Source: Pochonia chlamydosporia 170 (Eukaryota; Ascomycota; Sordariomycetes; Hypocreales; Clavicipitaceae). From it: DNA of 64,000 nt. The position numbers and the translations under genes were made by a program. Below the pieces are notes generated by a model. That model saw nothing but the letters and a program-made list of their open reading frames with translations, was not told the origin of the DNA and did no database searches. The stretch is from contig NC_035793.1 of the NCBI RefSeq assembly GCF_001653235.2, positions 3,720,001 to 3,784,000 of the forward strand, in the 5' to 3' direction. Of the stretch, positions 13,782-25,609 are shown piece by piece; the stretch's first letter is position 1, and every line of letters begins with the position of its first letter.

Positions 13782-16700
13782 GTGAGTATGGTTTTACGAA
13801 CCTATGACTTAGAACAATGCACTAACCTATCTAGCTATCATGCGGTGCTTGATCAGATTGTCAGCGAGTCAGTATTGAAGCAAGTTGGGGATTCACCCCC
13901 AAAGCAAGTCTGGGTGGACGCAACTCACCACGATACATCACTGCTCAATACTTGACAGTTCCTTTTTGGGACAGTAATATTTACGTTATCACTGCGGCTC
14001 GCCCCATGGCGAGGCAAACGATGATTGGCTGGACAAGTTGCGAAAGCAGCATTCCATTCAGAATGCGCATCAGGATACCCCTTCTTAATAGTTAACCGAG
14101 CCTGGCTTTAAGTCTATCAACTCCTTCCCTCACTGCCTTCACACCTGAGTCTCTCTACCTGGGCTTGGGAAGTTTCTCACTCATCACATAAGGCAACGCC
14201 GTCAACCACACCGAAATGGAGTTCGAACACCTGCGATCATGCCATCTACCTTGTTCGAAGCGCAGAATCCTTCATGTCGAGTTGAGTGTTCGAACTGTCA
14301 GGGGCGATTATCATGATACCCAAGGCGAAGGGTGGTGGGCGCCACGAATTTGCTGGCGCGGATACCCAAGGTTGCAATGTTTGCACACATCAAAAACCAT
14401 ACGTTACCAAGAAACTGCGAAAAAAAAAAAACTCAAAATCCTTGTTTTCTTTCTACTGCTTTTGGAGTTGGGGACTTCAGTGGAAAAGGATCGGTATAAA
14501 TTTGCACGTGGGCGTTTTTGATGTGGACTCGCGCATTCTGCGTTACGGCAAAAGGGACTTGGGCAGGATTGTCAAATAGGCAACCGTTGAATTATCTCAA
14601 AATTATTTCTATTATCAAATGATCCGTGCGTTGTAGGATACCCCGTGCATTTCTCTAGGTCCAGCGAAGGAAGCTGCGGACTGACATCATCTGGGCATTG
14701 TTTCCATCTCAAAATCTTGATCTGCTCTATTCACGAATTCTTGCACTTACCACGCTTCCTGTTCCCTGTAAAGCCGCCAGCAGCGAAGAGACCCCAAGTA
14801 TGTCCTCAGCACTCCTTAGAGATTGGGTCAGTACTTTTAGGCAACCACAGCTATTGTCAACTGCGTCGCCAGATCCAGGAGACCATGACATTGTCCCGGC
14901 GATCGGACAGACCTCCATCCAATCTCGTCCAATAAAGGCTGTAGCAAGGAACCAGAGTCTTTCGTACACGTTCCCCTTTCAACGGCTGCATTTGTGACTT
15001 GTAAGACGTATATGGGCACAGGTACTCCGAACTGTATGGGCATTTTGTCCATTCTTGCTTATTCTCATCATTGTACGGACCAGAGGCTACATCATCCACT
15101 GGCACATGTGCATCACGGGATGCACTCGTCTGATTGGTGGCAAGGTTTGGGCATTGTCCGTCAGACACGGACTTCTGGTAACATGGTGGGTAGAACGAAG
15201 TAAGAGGCCGCATGAAACATAGGCTCTTAGGTGCTACCTGCTGAGAGAAGAGAAGCAAGATAGTGTGTGTAACGACCTATGTAGAGATGCGCAACTTAAA
15301 TGCCCCCTGGTGTTGAAGCGAAGCAACATGAGTGTGTGATTGACATTACGACGGTGCACTCCGGGCTTCAGGACAATGACCTGTCGAGGCGGCGAATATT
15401 GGCACTACACGTCCATAGTGCTCTCCTGGCCGTTGATTGTCAGGCGGTTGACTCCAACGTGGCTGAGGCGTTTTACGGGCTTTTGATGACTGATCATCTT
15501 TTGGGCGGATAACTCTCCTCATGGGGCATCATTTCGTGATGCTCGGGGACTGGATTTACTGTATATCCCGAGCGGCTTTTTGACATATGTAATGGACCAT
15601 GTCTCCACCCACTTTTGAAAATCGCATCCTCGCCCTCAAAATACCGTCTGGTAAGTATTAACTGAACCCATGGCAGATTAGATGAAGGGCCCAACAGGCA
15701 ACAGTCATCTGTGCTTCCACCGTTGTAGGTTTTCCGCGCGGGCAGACGTTGGAACTTGGCATAACTTGCCATGGTTGGTTGAGTGGGGCAAAGCCATCCC
15801 GGCTTTTGTAATATCTTCAAAATCAAAATGTGATATCAGCAGGCTGACCGTAAAATTTCGGATGAAACGTGTCACGGTCAAGAATGATGAAATTGCATGT
15901 AGATACCCAACTTTGTTTGCTATCCGGAGTATTGCCTCAAAGGACGAAGATATGAAGGGGTGTGAGGGGACTTACAATCCAACAATGTCTCAGTGTGAGC
16001 GCGCGGCGCTTGTATTTGGCGCATCTTGTCCCAATGTAGGTCGATCAGACCTCTCAACTCAACTCTGATTTGCTGCTGGCAAACATGAATGGCAGCTTTC
16101 AAGTCTTGAGAGACTTATGGCTTTCCGCCTCTCAACAGGGTGACATATCAGATTCTGCGCATTTATTGTCCCTATTTATTTGTCGTACTGTATACCCATC
16201 CTGAAGTGGTGTATGCTCTCTAAGTTGTCCAGCAATCTTCTGGAAAGACAGCATTCCCCTGGCGGCGTCTTGATCAGACCGTGACGTGCACCACGGACAA
16301 GACATCCTTCCATGTCGTACCCCCCAGTCTTGTATGGATTCTTCGTAAAGACTGTAATATTCTCGAATTTCCCACAAGCCTGGGAGCCGTGGTGAACAAT
16401 GTCCAAAGTTGTGCAACACGACAAGTCGTGAACCCCGCGGGCGGCCAACCGGATATGAGCGATGACATATCAGCTGGGAGGAGGCGGCTTGCAGACCCGG
16501 TCATTGGAATGCCGGATTGGAGATCTACAGATCTGATCGGAGGCACGTTGGCCACCAACAAGACGCAAGCCTAAACCCTGTAAATCAATGCAACATGCCC
16601 AGGATTTCATCCATTGGATAGGTGGGCAATCGTCTGCCTGCTGGAGATTAGGAACATGCATAAAGGACTGGAAGTGGGCTTGCCTCTTCTCCCGGCAATC

Positions 16701-17684
16701 TGGCAATCTGGTTCACTGCCAAACGCAGGTCGAAGATGAATGACTGCACACGACCAGCATACAGCTTGGACGTACAGTCTGACGTAGCACGTCGAGTTTC
16801 CGCTGCCATTAGATAGTGACATGGGGATGGGATGACATCGTTTGGCGTTGCATAATTCTATTTGTAGCCATAGAGCGGGTCCGTTAGCCTGACATCTGGT
16901 ATTACATGCTGTAGAATATATCCTGCCAGCATGACTTGTCGTTGTAAGTGAAGGCACTCGCCGTGATAACACGAATGCAGAATGTCCATGACACGAAGAT
17001 GAGGCCAGTTCCGCGCTTTTAGCCAATAGAAGGCTGTGGCATCCACTGCGTCGGCATCATGTAGCAGGGTCCAACCCGGATTTCGGTTTAATTTCTTTTG
17101 TCGTAACCGGCTGTCTGGTACCAGGGGCATGATTCGAATGGGATATCCTGATGAGCAGAGAGGCAACGGCGAAATCGGGGGGGGGGCTGGTTGTATTCCC
17201 ACCGCGATTGCCATGATCAAGGTGAATACAGAGCACTGATTGTGGTGGTTTTGTCTCAAAAACTCAGGAAATTACCATCCAATATGGCTCAGATTCGAGT
17301 CAGCTCGATTGTGAGATATGACATTGGCGGGAGGGACGAAGAGACATGGATCGTTGAGGTTGCTGGTGGTTGATTGTTGCTGCCAGCTGGCAGCTGGCAA
17401 AACATATCTGGCACCTGCCAAAACGAAACTACACGTACCAGACTCGAATCGTCATGAATACAGAAGCGAGCAGGTGCCGATTTCCAATTTAGGTCCTAGG
17501 CACCTGCCTAGGTACAAGCAGGTCGGTGCCTTGATGATTCCAACATGAAGCACTTTTCGTCGCTTCTTGACTTCTCTGTCCTCTATTTTCGACAGAGTAT
17601 TGCCACGGATTCCCAGCGCTGTGAGTGCTATTCTTTGTTTACATCCTCTTTCTAATACCACACTATAACTTAGACTGTAACTGC
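13782..17684. other. Gene-poor interval of about 3.9 kb
   Basis: No reading frame has a recognisable domain. A possible abandoned gene start lies at 15602 (+): a short open stretch ends in GTAAGT followed by several possible acceptors, but no coherent continuation was found. The minus-strand frame at 17259-16858 looks protein-like in its second half but has no partner exons. CAGGTGCC-like repeats in both orientations sit at about 17400-17530, just upstream of the acetyltransferase gene. Confidence 0.4.
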
Positions 17685-17699
17685 ATGACTATTGTCACC

Positions 17700-18908
17700 A
17701 TGTCGACCACTGAACTGAGCAACGGTGAATCTAGCAATCATGAACCCGGCAAAAATGGACCTGGCAATGATGAATCAGGCCACGATGAACTGCGCAATGG
17801 TGAGCCCGACAACGAGGGAGAAGACGTCGTTTGCAAAAGAGCCACCCCCGAGCAGATGACGTTCCATTTTGAAAACAACAGTCAGATGCACGCAGCCCCT
17901 TTGGCTCGCTCACAATACATCCAAATAAAATCCAATCTGTTGACATACAAAGCCAACGTTGGAACCACACAGCATTGGGTCTTGTTCAAGCCAGGCGATC
18001 CGAAAACCATCATCTCGAGTTGCAGTATATACTTCCGGGATGCAATTATTAACACTGGACGAGGCATGGAGTCGACCAACATCGCCATAATTACCGATAT
18101 TTTTACGCATTTAGACTTTAGAAGGCGGGGAATGGCCACCAAGTTGTTGACCAAGGTACAGCAAGTGTTAGACAACATGGAACAAAAGCACGCGGCACTC
18201 AGCATTATTTACAGCGGTGCAAACAATGGACTATACAACACGCTAGGCTGGAAACCACACCGCGCCTCCCATCAGCGCATACGCGTTGGCCTTGAACAGA
18301 TTGCAAAACCACAAAGAGACGACACAACCAGAATCCTCACTCCCAAAGATATTTATACCCTGTCTAGAGAATCAGTGAACATGGCGAAGCTTCGACTCTC
18401 ATCTCTTCGACACTATAAGGCTATGCTTGCACAAGTCTTACCCACAGACCTTGTCGTAGGAAGGCACCTGTGCAGGTCACGAGCCCTGGAATGTCTGTTA
18501 AACTCGCCCAAAGCCAGGGTACACACGCGAATCAGTGGTGTCTTGTGCTTTGGTGATACGGACAAGAGAGACGCTTATGCGTGGGCTTAGTGGGTTCCCG
18601 ACTTCTGCGGGCGCAAGCTTTATATTGGAGAAATTGCCATAACTCGATATAATGGATTGGAAGAGGCTATTGCAAAGATCCTTCACGAAGCCTTATACCA
18701 GGCCTGCGCCTATGGGCTAAAGGAAGTTGTTATGTGGGATCCTTCGTCTGAGGTAATTCAAGCAGGTGGTATTGTTGCAAGGAAGTTACGAGGTGGCGTT
18801 CTGCCCGTTTACGAAGACCGCTTTGAAAACATACCCTGCGTTCGACAACATAAGGGTAAAGCAGCAGAGGTGGAGCTAATGACACATGAATTCCATACTT
18901 GGTGTTAA
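17700..18908 (+). pseudogene. LYC1-like lysine acetyltransferase, interrupted by in-frame TAG
   Basis: The frame encodes a GNAT-family protein of the fungal LYC1 (lysine N6-acetyltransferase) type. It has an acetyl-CoA-binding motif RRRGMATKLL at residues 141-150, a conserved middle region and a C-terminal segment with VVMWDPSSEV and a terminal HTWC. Full length would be 402 aa, near the family size. A single TAG at 18588-18590 (codon 297) splits it; the same frame continues at once with WVPDFCGRKLYIG and runs to 18908 with family-like sequence, so this is nonsense and not a frameshift. No plausible intron removes the stop. The N-terminus carries a degenerate Asn/Glu/Gly/His-rich repeat (residues 8-40). 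Alternative starts are ATG 17685, or ATG 17545 joined through a possible intron at 17621-17673 (GTGAGT...TAG), which is in frame. It may be a recent pseudogene, a truncated functional allele, a readthrough gene or a base error. Confidence 0.7.
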
Positions 18909-19342
18909 ATTTATGTTGGAAGTCTCCAGGAAAGGTCGTGTGTGGCGTTGAACAAATGTACCACAGCTTGCACTCTAGTTTTGATTCCAAATTATCTTTG
19001 GAACCTAATCCAATTGGCTGTTCTATTTCCTGATCGGTGTGGCAATTTGACAGCTGAGGCCACTCAGTGCAGGGGTTCGAATCGTTGATTGGGGGTTTGG
19101 CAATTCACGGTGTCTCATATAAGAGGAGCTGTGTGCTGTGAATTCGAGTATCAATCGTATTTGTCGTACTTGAATTGATTCATGGCTCACGTTGTTGTGA
19201 ATGGTACTACTTTACGTCAATTGAAGGTGCAAACCTTTGCTTAGAAGCGTGCTGTGACCGCCTTGTCAGACCCAAAAGTTTATATAAATGAACAGCGAGG
19301 TTGGCCAAGGACACACCAACTCGCCATTTTATAGTCAACACC
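18909..19342 (+). promoter_or_regulatory. Intergenic region with TATA-like box for the dehydrogenase
   Basis: A TATATAA sequence at 19281-19287 lies about 60 bases upstream of the ATG at 19343. The rest is unremarkable; a GGTTCGAATC string near 19073 resembles a Pol III B box but is not part of a tRNA fold. Confidence 0.4.
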
Positions 19343-20260
19343 ATGGCAGCCAAAGAAACTCGAGTTGCCCTCATCGGCGTGGGAACGATTGGCTTGTCCC
19401 TAGCAGCCTTACACCTCATGCATCTCCCTTCAGGATCCCACCTCACCATCGTGGACGTCCGAACCGACTTACAAACCTACGTGAAACAGAACCTCCCCCA
19501 ATACCTACCCGAGCAATTTCACTCCCGCATTTCCGATATCAGACTCACATCTTCTGTTGCTGAAGCCGTTCAAAACAGCACCATTATCCAAGAGAGCGGC
19601 CCCGAAAACCTAGGCTTCAAAACCAAACTCTGGGAAGAAGTCGAACAGCATGCCCCTGCCGACGCCATCTTCTGGACAAGTACATCTGGCATACCGGCAT
19701 CTCAACAGAATGTCAAGTTGAAAGACAAATCACGCTTAGTCGTCGTTCACCCGTTCAATCCTCCACACATACTACCGCTTTTGGAGATTGTCCCTTCACC
19801 AGATACCAGTCAAGAAGTGATTCAGCAAACGCTAGAATTTTGGTGGTCACGAGGCCGGGAACCGATTCTGCTGGGCCGTGAAGTTACTGGCTTTGTAGCC
19901 GGGAGGCTTGCCTGGGCGTTGCTCCGCGAGGCGATTCACCTTGTTGACCAGAAGGTGGTGACGGTAGCTCAGTTGGATCGTATTCTGGAAACGAGCATGG
20001 GACCAAGATGGGCGTACGCAGGGCCGTTTAAGAGCTTTCACACGGGTGGAGGACCGGGTGGATTGGAGGCATTGTTTAAGAATGTGGGTGGCACGGTGCA
20101 AAAGTGCTGGGATGAAGGGGGAAAGGTGAATGTTGGCGATGGGTGGGAGGAGGACGTTTTCCGGCAGACGAGGGAGGTGTATGGAGTTCCGGATTTGGGG
20201 GAGCGGGATAGGGCGAATAGGCGGATTTTGGAGGTCGTTGAGGAGGAAAAGAGGAGATAG
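19343..20260 (+). CDS. 3-hydroxyacyl-CoA dehydrogenase family protein (L-gulonate/lambda-crystallin type)
   Basis: Intronless, 305 aa. The N-terminus is an NAD-binding Rossmann fold with GVGTIG at residues 12-17 and an acidic residue in VDVRTD that fits NAD preference. QESGPENLGFK and VHPFNPPH (about residue 135, with the catalytic His) are hallmarks of the 3-hydroxyacyl-CoA dehydrogenase superfamily. The C-terminal helical domain has RLAWALLREA and a GP-rich loop with FKSFHTGGGPGG, closer to the short hydroxyacid/gulonate/carnitine dehydrogenase branch than to beta-oxidation trifunctional enzymes. The substrate cannot be told from sequence. The start at 19343 sits in ACCATGG; no ATG lies upstream in frame. 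The C-terminus (EEEKRR) lacks a peroxisomal signal. Confidence 0.88.
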   Translation: MAAKETRVALIGVGTIGLSLAALHLMHLPSGSHLTIVDVRTDLQTYVKQNLPQYLPEQFHSRISDIRLTSSVAEAVQNSTIIQESGPENLGFKTKLWEEVEQHAPADAIFWTSTSGIPASQQNVKLKDKSRLVVVHPFNPPHILPLLEIVPSPDTSQEVIQQTLEFWWSRGREPILLGREVTGFVAGRLAWALLREAIHLVDQKVVTVAQLDRILETSMGPRWAYAGPFKSFHTGGGPGGLEALFKNVGGTVQKCWDEGGKVNVGDGWEEDVFRQTREVYGVPDLGERDRANRRILEVVEEEKRR

Positions 20261-21053
20261 GGTGAGATGGATAGTGATGCGTTATGGTTGATGATATTTA
20301 TGCGTGGTGGTGTTCGACGTGCCTGGGTAGCTGAGTGATGGTATTTGCAGAGCCAGGGATTTTGGTGACATAGTCAATGAGAGCTAGCAAGAGCAAGGGT
20401 CAATTTAAGTTGGGTTATATCTCTTCTTACTAATTATGTACATGGAGGAAATTGGGTAAATATATTGGTCTTCGCCTGCAATAATTGGGTGGAGGACAGC
20501 CACTTCATCGTGTGAGGTGAGTGTTGTCTGGTCGTTACTAACACAGCTACTAAACCACCCTGGGCTGATGTAAGTGATGATTAAAGGTGACATCATTGTT
20601 GCTACGCACTTAAATGATGGAAGGAGCTCCGTAATGCTTGCCGTCCCACCATCAAGTTGCCGAACTACCCCGCCCCCACCAGGCCAGTGCCTGTTCATGG
20701 CAGCAGACGACAGGATGAGGACATGAAATGTTGACGAAGGTCAACTGGTTGGCCGATAGCTCCGTACTAGCTGAAGCTGTGAGCTGCAAGCTTAACGCAC
20801 CGCGAGCTTGAGAACTCACCACCAATCCACCAGAAACTGGGTCATGACAACACCACTTTCATATGCTCCCATCCAAAAGTCATTCCCCTCTTGTCCTTTG
20901 GCGCACCCAGTCCTCTGGGCAGCCGCCCCTCTTTGCATCTCCACCAATTGCCTCAAAGAAACTGCCATGGTCCAAACTACAGTACATAAGGCCGCGGACA
21001 TTCTGGTGTCTATTCTTTTACTCCACAGCCGACTTCACTTCCTCCCATCGTGA
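20261..21053. other. Intergenic, no gene seen
   Basis: No supported reading frame. The last ~250 bases (CT-rich, 20820-21050) probably hold the upstream promoter of the dienelactone hydrolase gene. Confidence 0.4.
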
Positions 21054-22165
21054 ATGACCAGGTCTTCAAGCCAACGTCTACCATTATATAAATCTCTACG
21101 TCTTGCGCTCCCCTCCTCGCGCAATTTCTCTCAGCCTTCAATCGCACGACCATCGAGCTCACCAGCTCTATATACAACTCTCCATCGGAACAGCTTCCGC
21201 CTCGGCACCCACTCGCCCGCCATGTCTACCATGCCTGCTACCGCCGGCCACAGCCAGCCGTGCTGTAATGTTCCTCCTATTGTTACCAAGGGATACCAAG
21301 CGAAGGGTACTTACGAGGAGATTGGTGGCTACAAGACTTGTACGTACCGCACCATGATTGCAGACAGTTCGTGCTGATGCTGAATGAGTGAAACAGACGT
21401 CACTGGCCCGTCTGATGCGACCAAGGCTATTGTCGTCATCTACGACATCTTTGGCTACTTTGAGCAGACTCTCCAGGGCGCTGATATCCTCGCCCACAGC
21501 GACAACGAGCACAAGTACAAGGTCTTGATTCCAGATTGGTTCAAGGGCAACCCGGCCGGCATTGACTGGTAAGTCACAACTTCAAACAACGTATCTTGAT
21601 GGAGGCTCACACTTTGATCAGGTATCCCCCCGACACTCCTGAGAAGAAGGAGAAACTCGGCGCCTTTTTTGGCAAGTTTCCTCCCCCAGCCACGGCTGGC
21701 AATGTCCCCGCCTTTGTGCAGGCCGTCAAGGACAAGAACCCGTCTCTGAGCAAGTTTGGTATTCTGGGCGTACGTACCGTCATTGTATCCTATAGACAGC
21801 ATCTTTCAAAACAGCCGCTAACCACCAACTCACAGTACTGCTGGGGCGGCAAGGTCGCAACTCTCGCCACCAAAGCTGACAACAGCCCCTTTGGCGCGGT
21901 TGCGTCCGTCCATCCCGCCATGGTTGATCCCGCCGACGCGCAGGGCATCAACGTCCCCATGGCGCTGTTGGCCTCTGGCGACGAGCCCGCCGAGGACGTC
22001 AAGAAGTTTGAGGACGCGCTCAAGGTGCCCAAGCATGTCGAGATCTTCAAGGACCAGATCCACGGGTGGATGGCCGCTCGTTCCAACCTAAGCGACGACC
22101 GAGTCAAGGAAGAGTATGAACGCGGCTACAAGACCCTTTTGAGCTTTTACGGCAAGCACTTGTAA
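21054..22165 (+). CDS. Dienelactone hydrolase family protein, possible dual start
   Basis: Alpha/beta hydrolase of the dienelactone hydrolase family, probably hydrolysing a small ester or lactone. Exon 1 ends at 21339, then 21397-21568, 21622-21769 and 21836-22165; introns of 57, 53 and 66 nt have GTACGT, GTAAGT and GTACGT donors. The nucleophile is Cys in GYCWGGK (Cys148 of the short form) and the C-terminal His is in IHGWM (about 221). Two in-frame starts exist. ATG 21222 (GCCATG, good context) gives 255 aa. ATG 21054 adds 56 residues rich in Arg and Ser with no Asp or Glu, like a mitochondrial presequence. A TATATAA at 21086-21092 lies between the two ATGs, which would favour the short form. 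The C-terminus KHL is at best a weak peroxisomal signal. Confidence 0.9.
21086..21092 (+). promoter_or_regulatory. TATA-like box between alternative starts
   Basis: TATATAA lies 130 bases upstream of the ATG at 21222 but downstream of the in-frame ATG at 21054. If used, it would produce only the short protein. Confidence 0.35.
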
Positions 22166-22321
22166 TCACGCAGATTATCAAACTCCAAGAAAGATAGCAA
22201 AAGCACCGTCTACCAAAAAGTCCATCCATCTAGCTAGTTTATCAAATGTGAATAAAAACTCAAGACCACATCATGCCCATGTATATTCATATCCTCATAT
22301 TTTCAATATACCTCCTGTCCG

Positions 22322-23231
22322 TCACAAATTACTCCTCTCAGCAGCATCCAAAACGCCCTCCAAGTCAACCAACTCAAACTCCCCTCCCACATCCACACCA
22401 ACATCCCCCTTGACAACCGTACAAATCATATAATCCTCCAAAAACCACTCCATCCTCACATCCACATCCACCCTCTCCCCCCTAAACCAAACCTCCAGCC
22501 CCTTCTCCTTCTCATCTTTGACGACGTCCCTCCCCGGCGGCGCAAATCCCCTCATCTCCAACTCCCCTAACCACTCCGCCAGCAACGCCTCCCCCGTCAT
22601 CTTCACATACCCCTCCCTCAAACACCACAGCGCATAAAACCACGCCAGCAGCTCATCCCTATCCCCGAACCCCAGCTCCCTCAGCCTCCTGCACTCCGCC
22701 TCCGCAAACACACTGTCATGCATGTCCACGAACCGCGCCCATCCGTCCTTCGCGATCATGCTGTGGTCCCTCGCCCGCCGCTCACACGGACACACCACGT
22801 CTACACCGATGCTCACGTCCGAGGGGGGGTGGTGCACCGCCAGCAGTGCCACCAGACCTGCCTGGTGGGAGACGTTGAAGATGAGCGGCTCTGAGGAGTC
22901 TGGCAGGAGGAAGATGGGCTTCGTGCTGGGTGCGCGGGTGGGTGTTGCGGCGGAGAAGGGGATGCTGAGCTGCGATGAGACGACGTGCCGTTTGAGGAGG
23001 GCGCTGCCGAGGGCGAGCTTCGCGTCTTTGAGGAAGTAGTATTTTAGGATGGCGGTGCGGTCTTCCGCCGGGAGGAGGGAGAGCGCTCGGTTTGCCTGTG
23101 GTGTTAGTTTGGTATTATTATGTGTAGGGGTTGGGGGGACGTACCACTGTGTCGAGGTCTTTGGTTGTGTTTGCTTCCGGCCAGAGAGGCCGAGTGTCGA
23201 ACACCCATTTGATGATGATGGGCTTACTCAT
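22322..23231 (-). CDS. 4'-phosphopantetheinyl transferase (Sfp/NpgA type)
   Basis: Predicted 286 aa; transfers phosphopantetheine from CoA to carrier domains such as those of polyketide synthases, NRPSs and alpha-aminoadipate reductase. Exon 1 is 23231-23145 (29 codons, starting MSKPIIIKWVFDT and ending DLDTV), exon 2 is 23095-22322; the 49-nt intron has GTACGT, CTAAC and CACAG. Family motifs are visible: NVSHQAG (about 102-108), GVDVV at 126-130 with the Mg-binding Asp128, and WCLREGYVKMTG with Trp186, Glu190 and Lys194. An upstream in-frame ATG at 23327 would add 32 residues, but the family usually begins at MSKP. It converges on the dienelactone hydrolase gene with 156 bases between stops. 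No PKS or NRPS gene is in the window, so it probably serves in trans. Confidence 0.92.
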
Positions 23232-23826
23232 GGCGTTGACTTTGTCTGAGGGCATTTCAATGTTCAAATCTACCCCGCTTGATGCGCAGCTTCGGTCGTC
23301 AGCTCGACATGCAATGGTCGGGTTCAAGGCCGCAGAATCAGAGCGCCAGGAGTCTAGGGGTATTTATCCTTCACTTCGGAGGTCGCACGAGATGTAGCAT
23401 CTCCGAAGATATCTGATGTGACATGGTGTAAGTCGCTGCTGACAGCACTTTTGCCCCACTGGTTGGGTTTCTGTGTAGGGTATGTTGGGCGTATGGTGAT
23501 GAGCTCCGGTTCGAGCCGCACGTTGGCTGGGAGTGAAGTTCGTATGCTGATGCTGTGTGCTTTAGAGTGTTCTGTGATTGAACTTATAATACAGCATAGG
23601 AATCGTAGTGTAGAACAAAAACATGGTTTAGAAGCTATGGTCGCCCTTGAGCAACGAACTGGGGGTGAAGTAAGTGGCATGATTTGAAATATATGACAAG
23701 CACCTCAACAATAATGCGCCACTCATTCACTGCTTAACAATTCATTCGCTGTGCAAACAGACTACATGCTTGCTCTAATACATACCCCTTACTACAGTCG
23801 CTGTATATGGTGCCAGTCCTGAGACA
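23232..23826. other. Intergenic, no gene seen
   Basis: Between the phosphopantetheinyl transferase start and the signal peptide peptidase stop. It probably holds the promoter of the former and the 3' UTR of the latter. No coding potential recognised. Confidence 0.4.
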
Positions 23827-25609
23827 TTACGCCTCCTCACTCTCCGGGGGCACTTCTATCGACAACGAAAACACCTTATGCCCCCATGTATCGGCGTACT
23901 TCCTCACTTCCACTTCCTCATCTGTTTCCTTCTCATCCCCACCCTTCTTCTTCTTCTCCTCGCCCTTCTTGTTCTTGTTCTTGTCCTTGGTCGTGTCCAC
24001 AACACCATCCTCCAAAGGTCCTATCGTCTTGATAGCCTTCCCCTCCCAGTCCAAGTCAACAATCACGTCCTCCACATCCAGACTCCCATCTTCAGTGTAT
24101 TTCCACATATCCTTCCATTCCCCCCTGACGAGCGCCGTAAACACCAACGAGCCCAAAACGCCAGGAACAAGGTACAGCAACGCTGGCTGACCGCGCTTAA
24201 ACACCAGCAACATGGCCAGGGTCACACCCATTCCAAGAGCGTATCCTATCATGGAGGCGTGGAAATACGTCTTGTTGAATCGAGCACCCGCCAATTCAAC
24301 GGGAAGCTGCGAAGGCCGTGAAAGGAACAAACTCTCGCGTGTCCAGAGACCCTCACCCCACTTGTTCTTCACATCGATGTACCGAGCTTTGACTTCTTTA
24401 TGTTTTGTCTCGCTGCGTTTGACGATTTCACCAGAGGAGGGCTCCATTTCAACAATGGTGAGGTCAGTTGATTCATACTTGATTTTGCGAACGTAGTGTA
24501 GCCACAAATCCAGACGAAGTGCCCAACCAATAACCATGCCGGGGATGACAATGTCTCCAAGACCGAGGATACTTTTGCGTGATGCGGCTTCAAAGGTGAG
24601 CTTGATGGGAACTTCGAGAGTCGTCGCAACAGTAATCATGTACGGACTGCCAGTTGTTAGCTTCGCTCAGTATCAAAATGCCCGTCGGGAAATAAAGTAC
24701 TCACGTATAAAACACCATGAATATGTCGTAAAAGAACAAACCCCAAAGCACCAAGCTCCCCGTCAAAAAGTCCGTCGGCGACAAGATCAAGAAACTCCCA
24801 TAACACATGCCATATCCCAACATGTTCGACAAAAAGGCCGACTCTGTCGAGAAGTAAACCAGGGCCGTCATCAGCGAGAACAGCAACGCCATCATATGGG
24901 AAAAGCGAATCTTGGCAGACTCCTCGCCCATCCCATGAATGAAGAGCTTGATCGTCCAGTTTCTAGTGAACAGGCTCCTCAGCTCCCAAGCCGCCTTCTT
25001 GGCTCTCTCTGTGGCAGCGAAAATACCTAACGGCCCGGGGAAAGGGTTCATTTCCGTCACGGCACCCGCGTTCCCAAAGTCGTCGCAAACTTGCACAGTC
25101 TTATTTCGCTGATCAACCTTTCGTAGGGACCCGTCTCTACCGCGCCAATAGCTAGGGAAGATGAATGATGTGCCCACGTCCATACCATGGGCGTATAGCG
25201 TCAAGACACTGGCTACCGACATGGTGGACATGTAGTACCTGAGTATCTTGTTCAAAATGGCCGGATCCTTGAGCCACTGAATGAGATAGTACAGTCCCAC
25301 GAGCGTGATGGCTGCCATGATGGGGAACATGATTGCGTCAGAGGGCTCGAGGCCCTGTGAGAAGCGGTCATCGTCTTCAGACTTTTGGCCAGGTTTCTTC
25401 TTTGGGGGCGAGGCGGATGGTGGGCGGCGGATAGCAGCGTGAGAGCCGAGATAGATTATTCCCAGTGCGGAGAGGACCAGTTTGAGCTCCAGAATCATAA
25501 AGTCGAGGTCCTGAAAGAATGAGAGCGGCGAGGTTGAAGTTATTGTAGAGTTGGTGGTGGTGTTGAGTGTATCGAGCGGCCCGAGGGCCGCTGTTGAATT
25601 TGATGCCAT
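23827..25609 (-). CDS. Signal peptide peptidase (presenilin-type aspartyl protease, A22B)
   Basis: Predicted 574-aa multispanning ER membrane protease that cleaves signal peptides and tail segments inside the membrane. Exons 25609-24705 and 24646-23827; the 58-nt intron has GTGAGT, GCTAAC and GGCAG. All three hallmarks are present: catalytic YD in the helix FFYDIFMVFYT (Tyr294-Asp295), catalytic GLGD (330-333) and the QPALLY motif (455-460). The N-terminus is Ser/Thr/Asn-rich with NTT/NST sequons, fitting a luminal location. The C-terminus is a long charged Lys/Glu tail (about 500-574), longer than in animal SPP and without a KKxx signal. It is divergent from the cyclophilin gene with 540 bases between starts. 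Confidence 0.95.

Noticed and set aside
16858..17259. 133-codon minus-strand frame with a protein-like second half
   Set aside because: No family recognised, no supporting splice sites or continuation; left as part of the gene-poor interval.
19060..19100. GGTTCGAATC string resembling a tRNA B box
   Set aside because: The flanking bases cannot form a T stem or acceptor stem, and no anticodon arm lies upstream.
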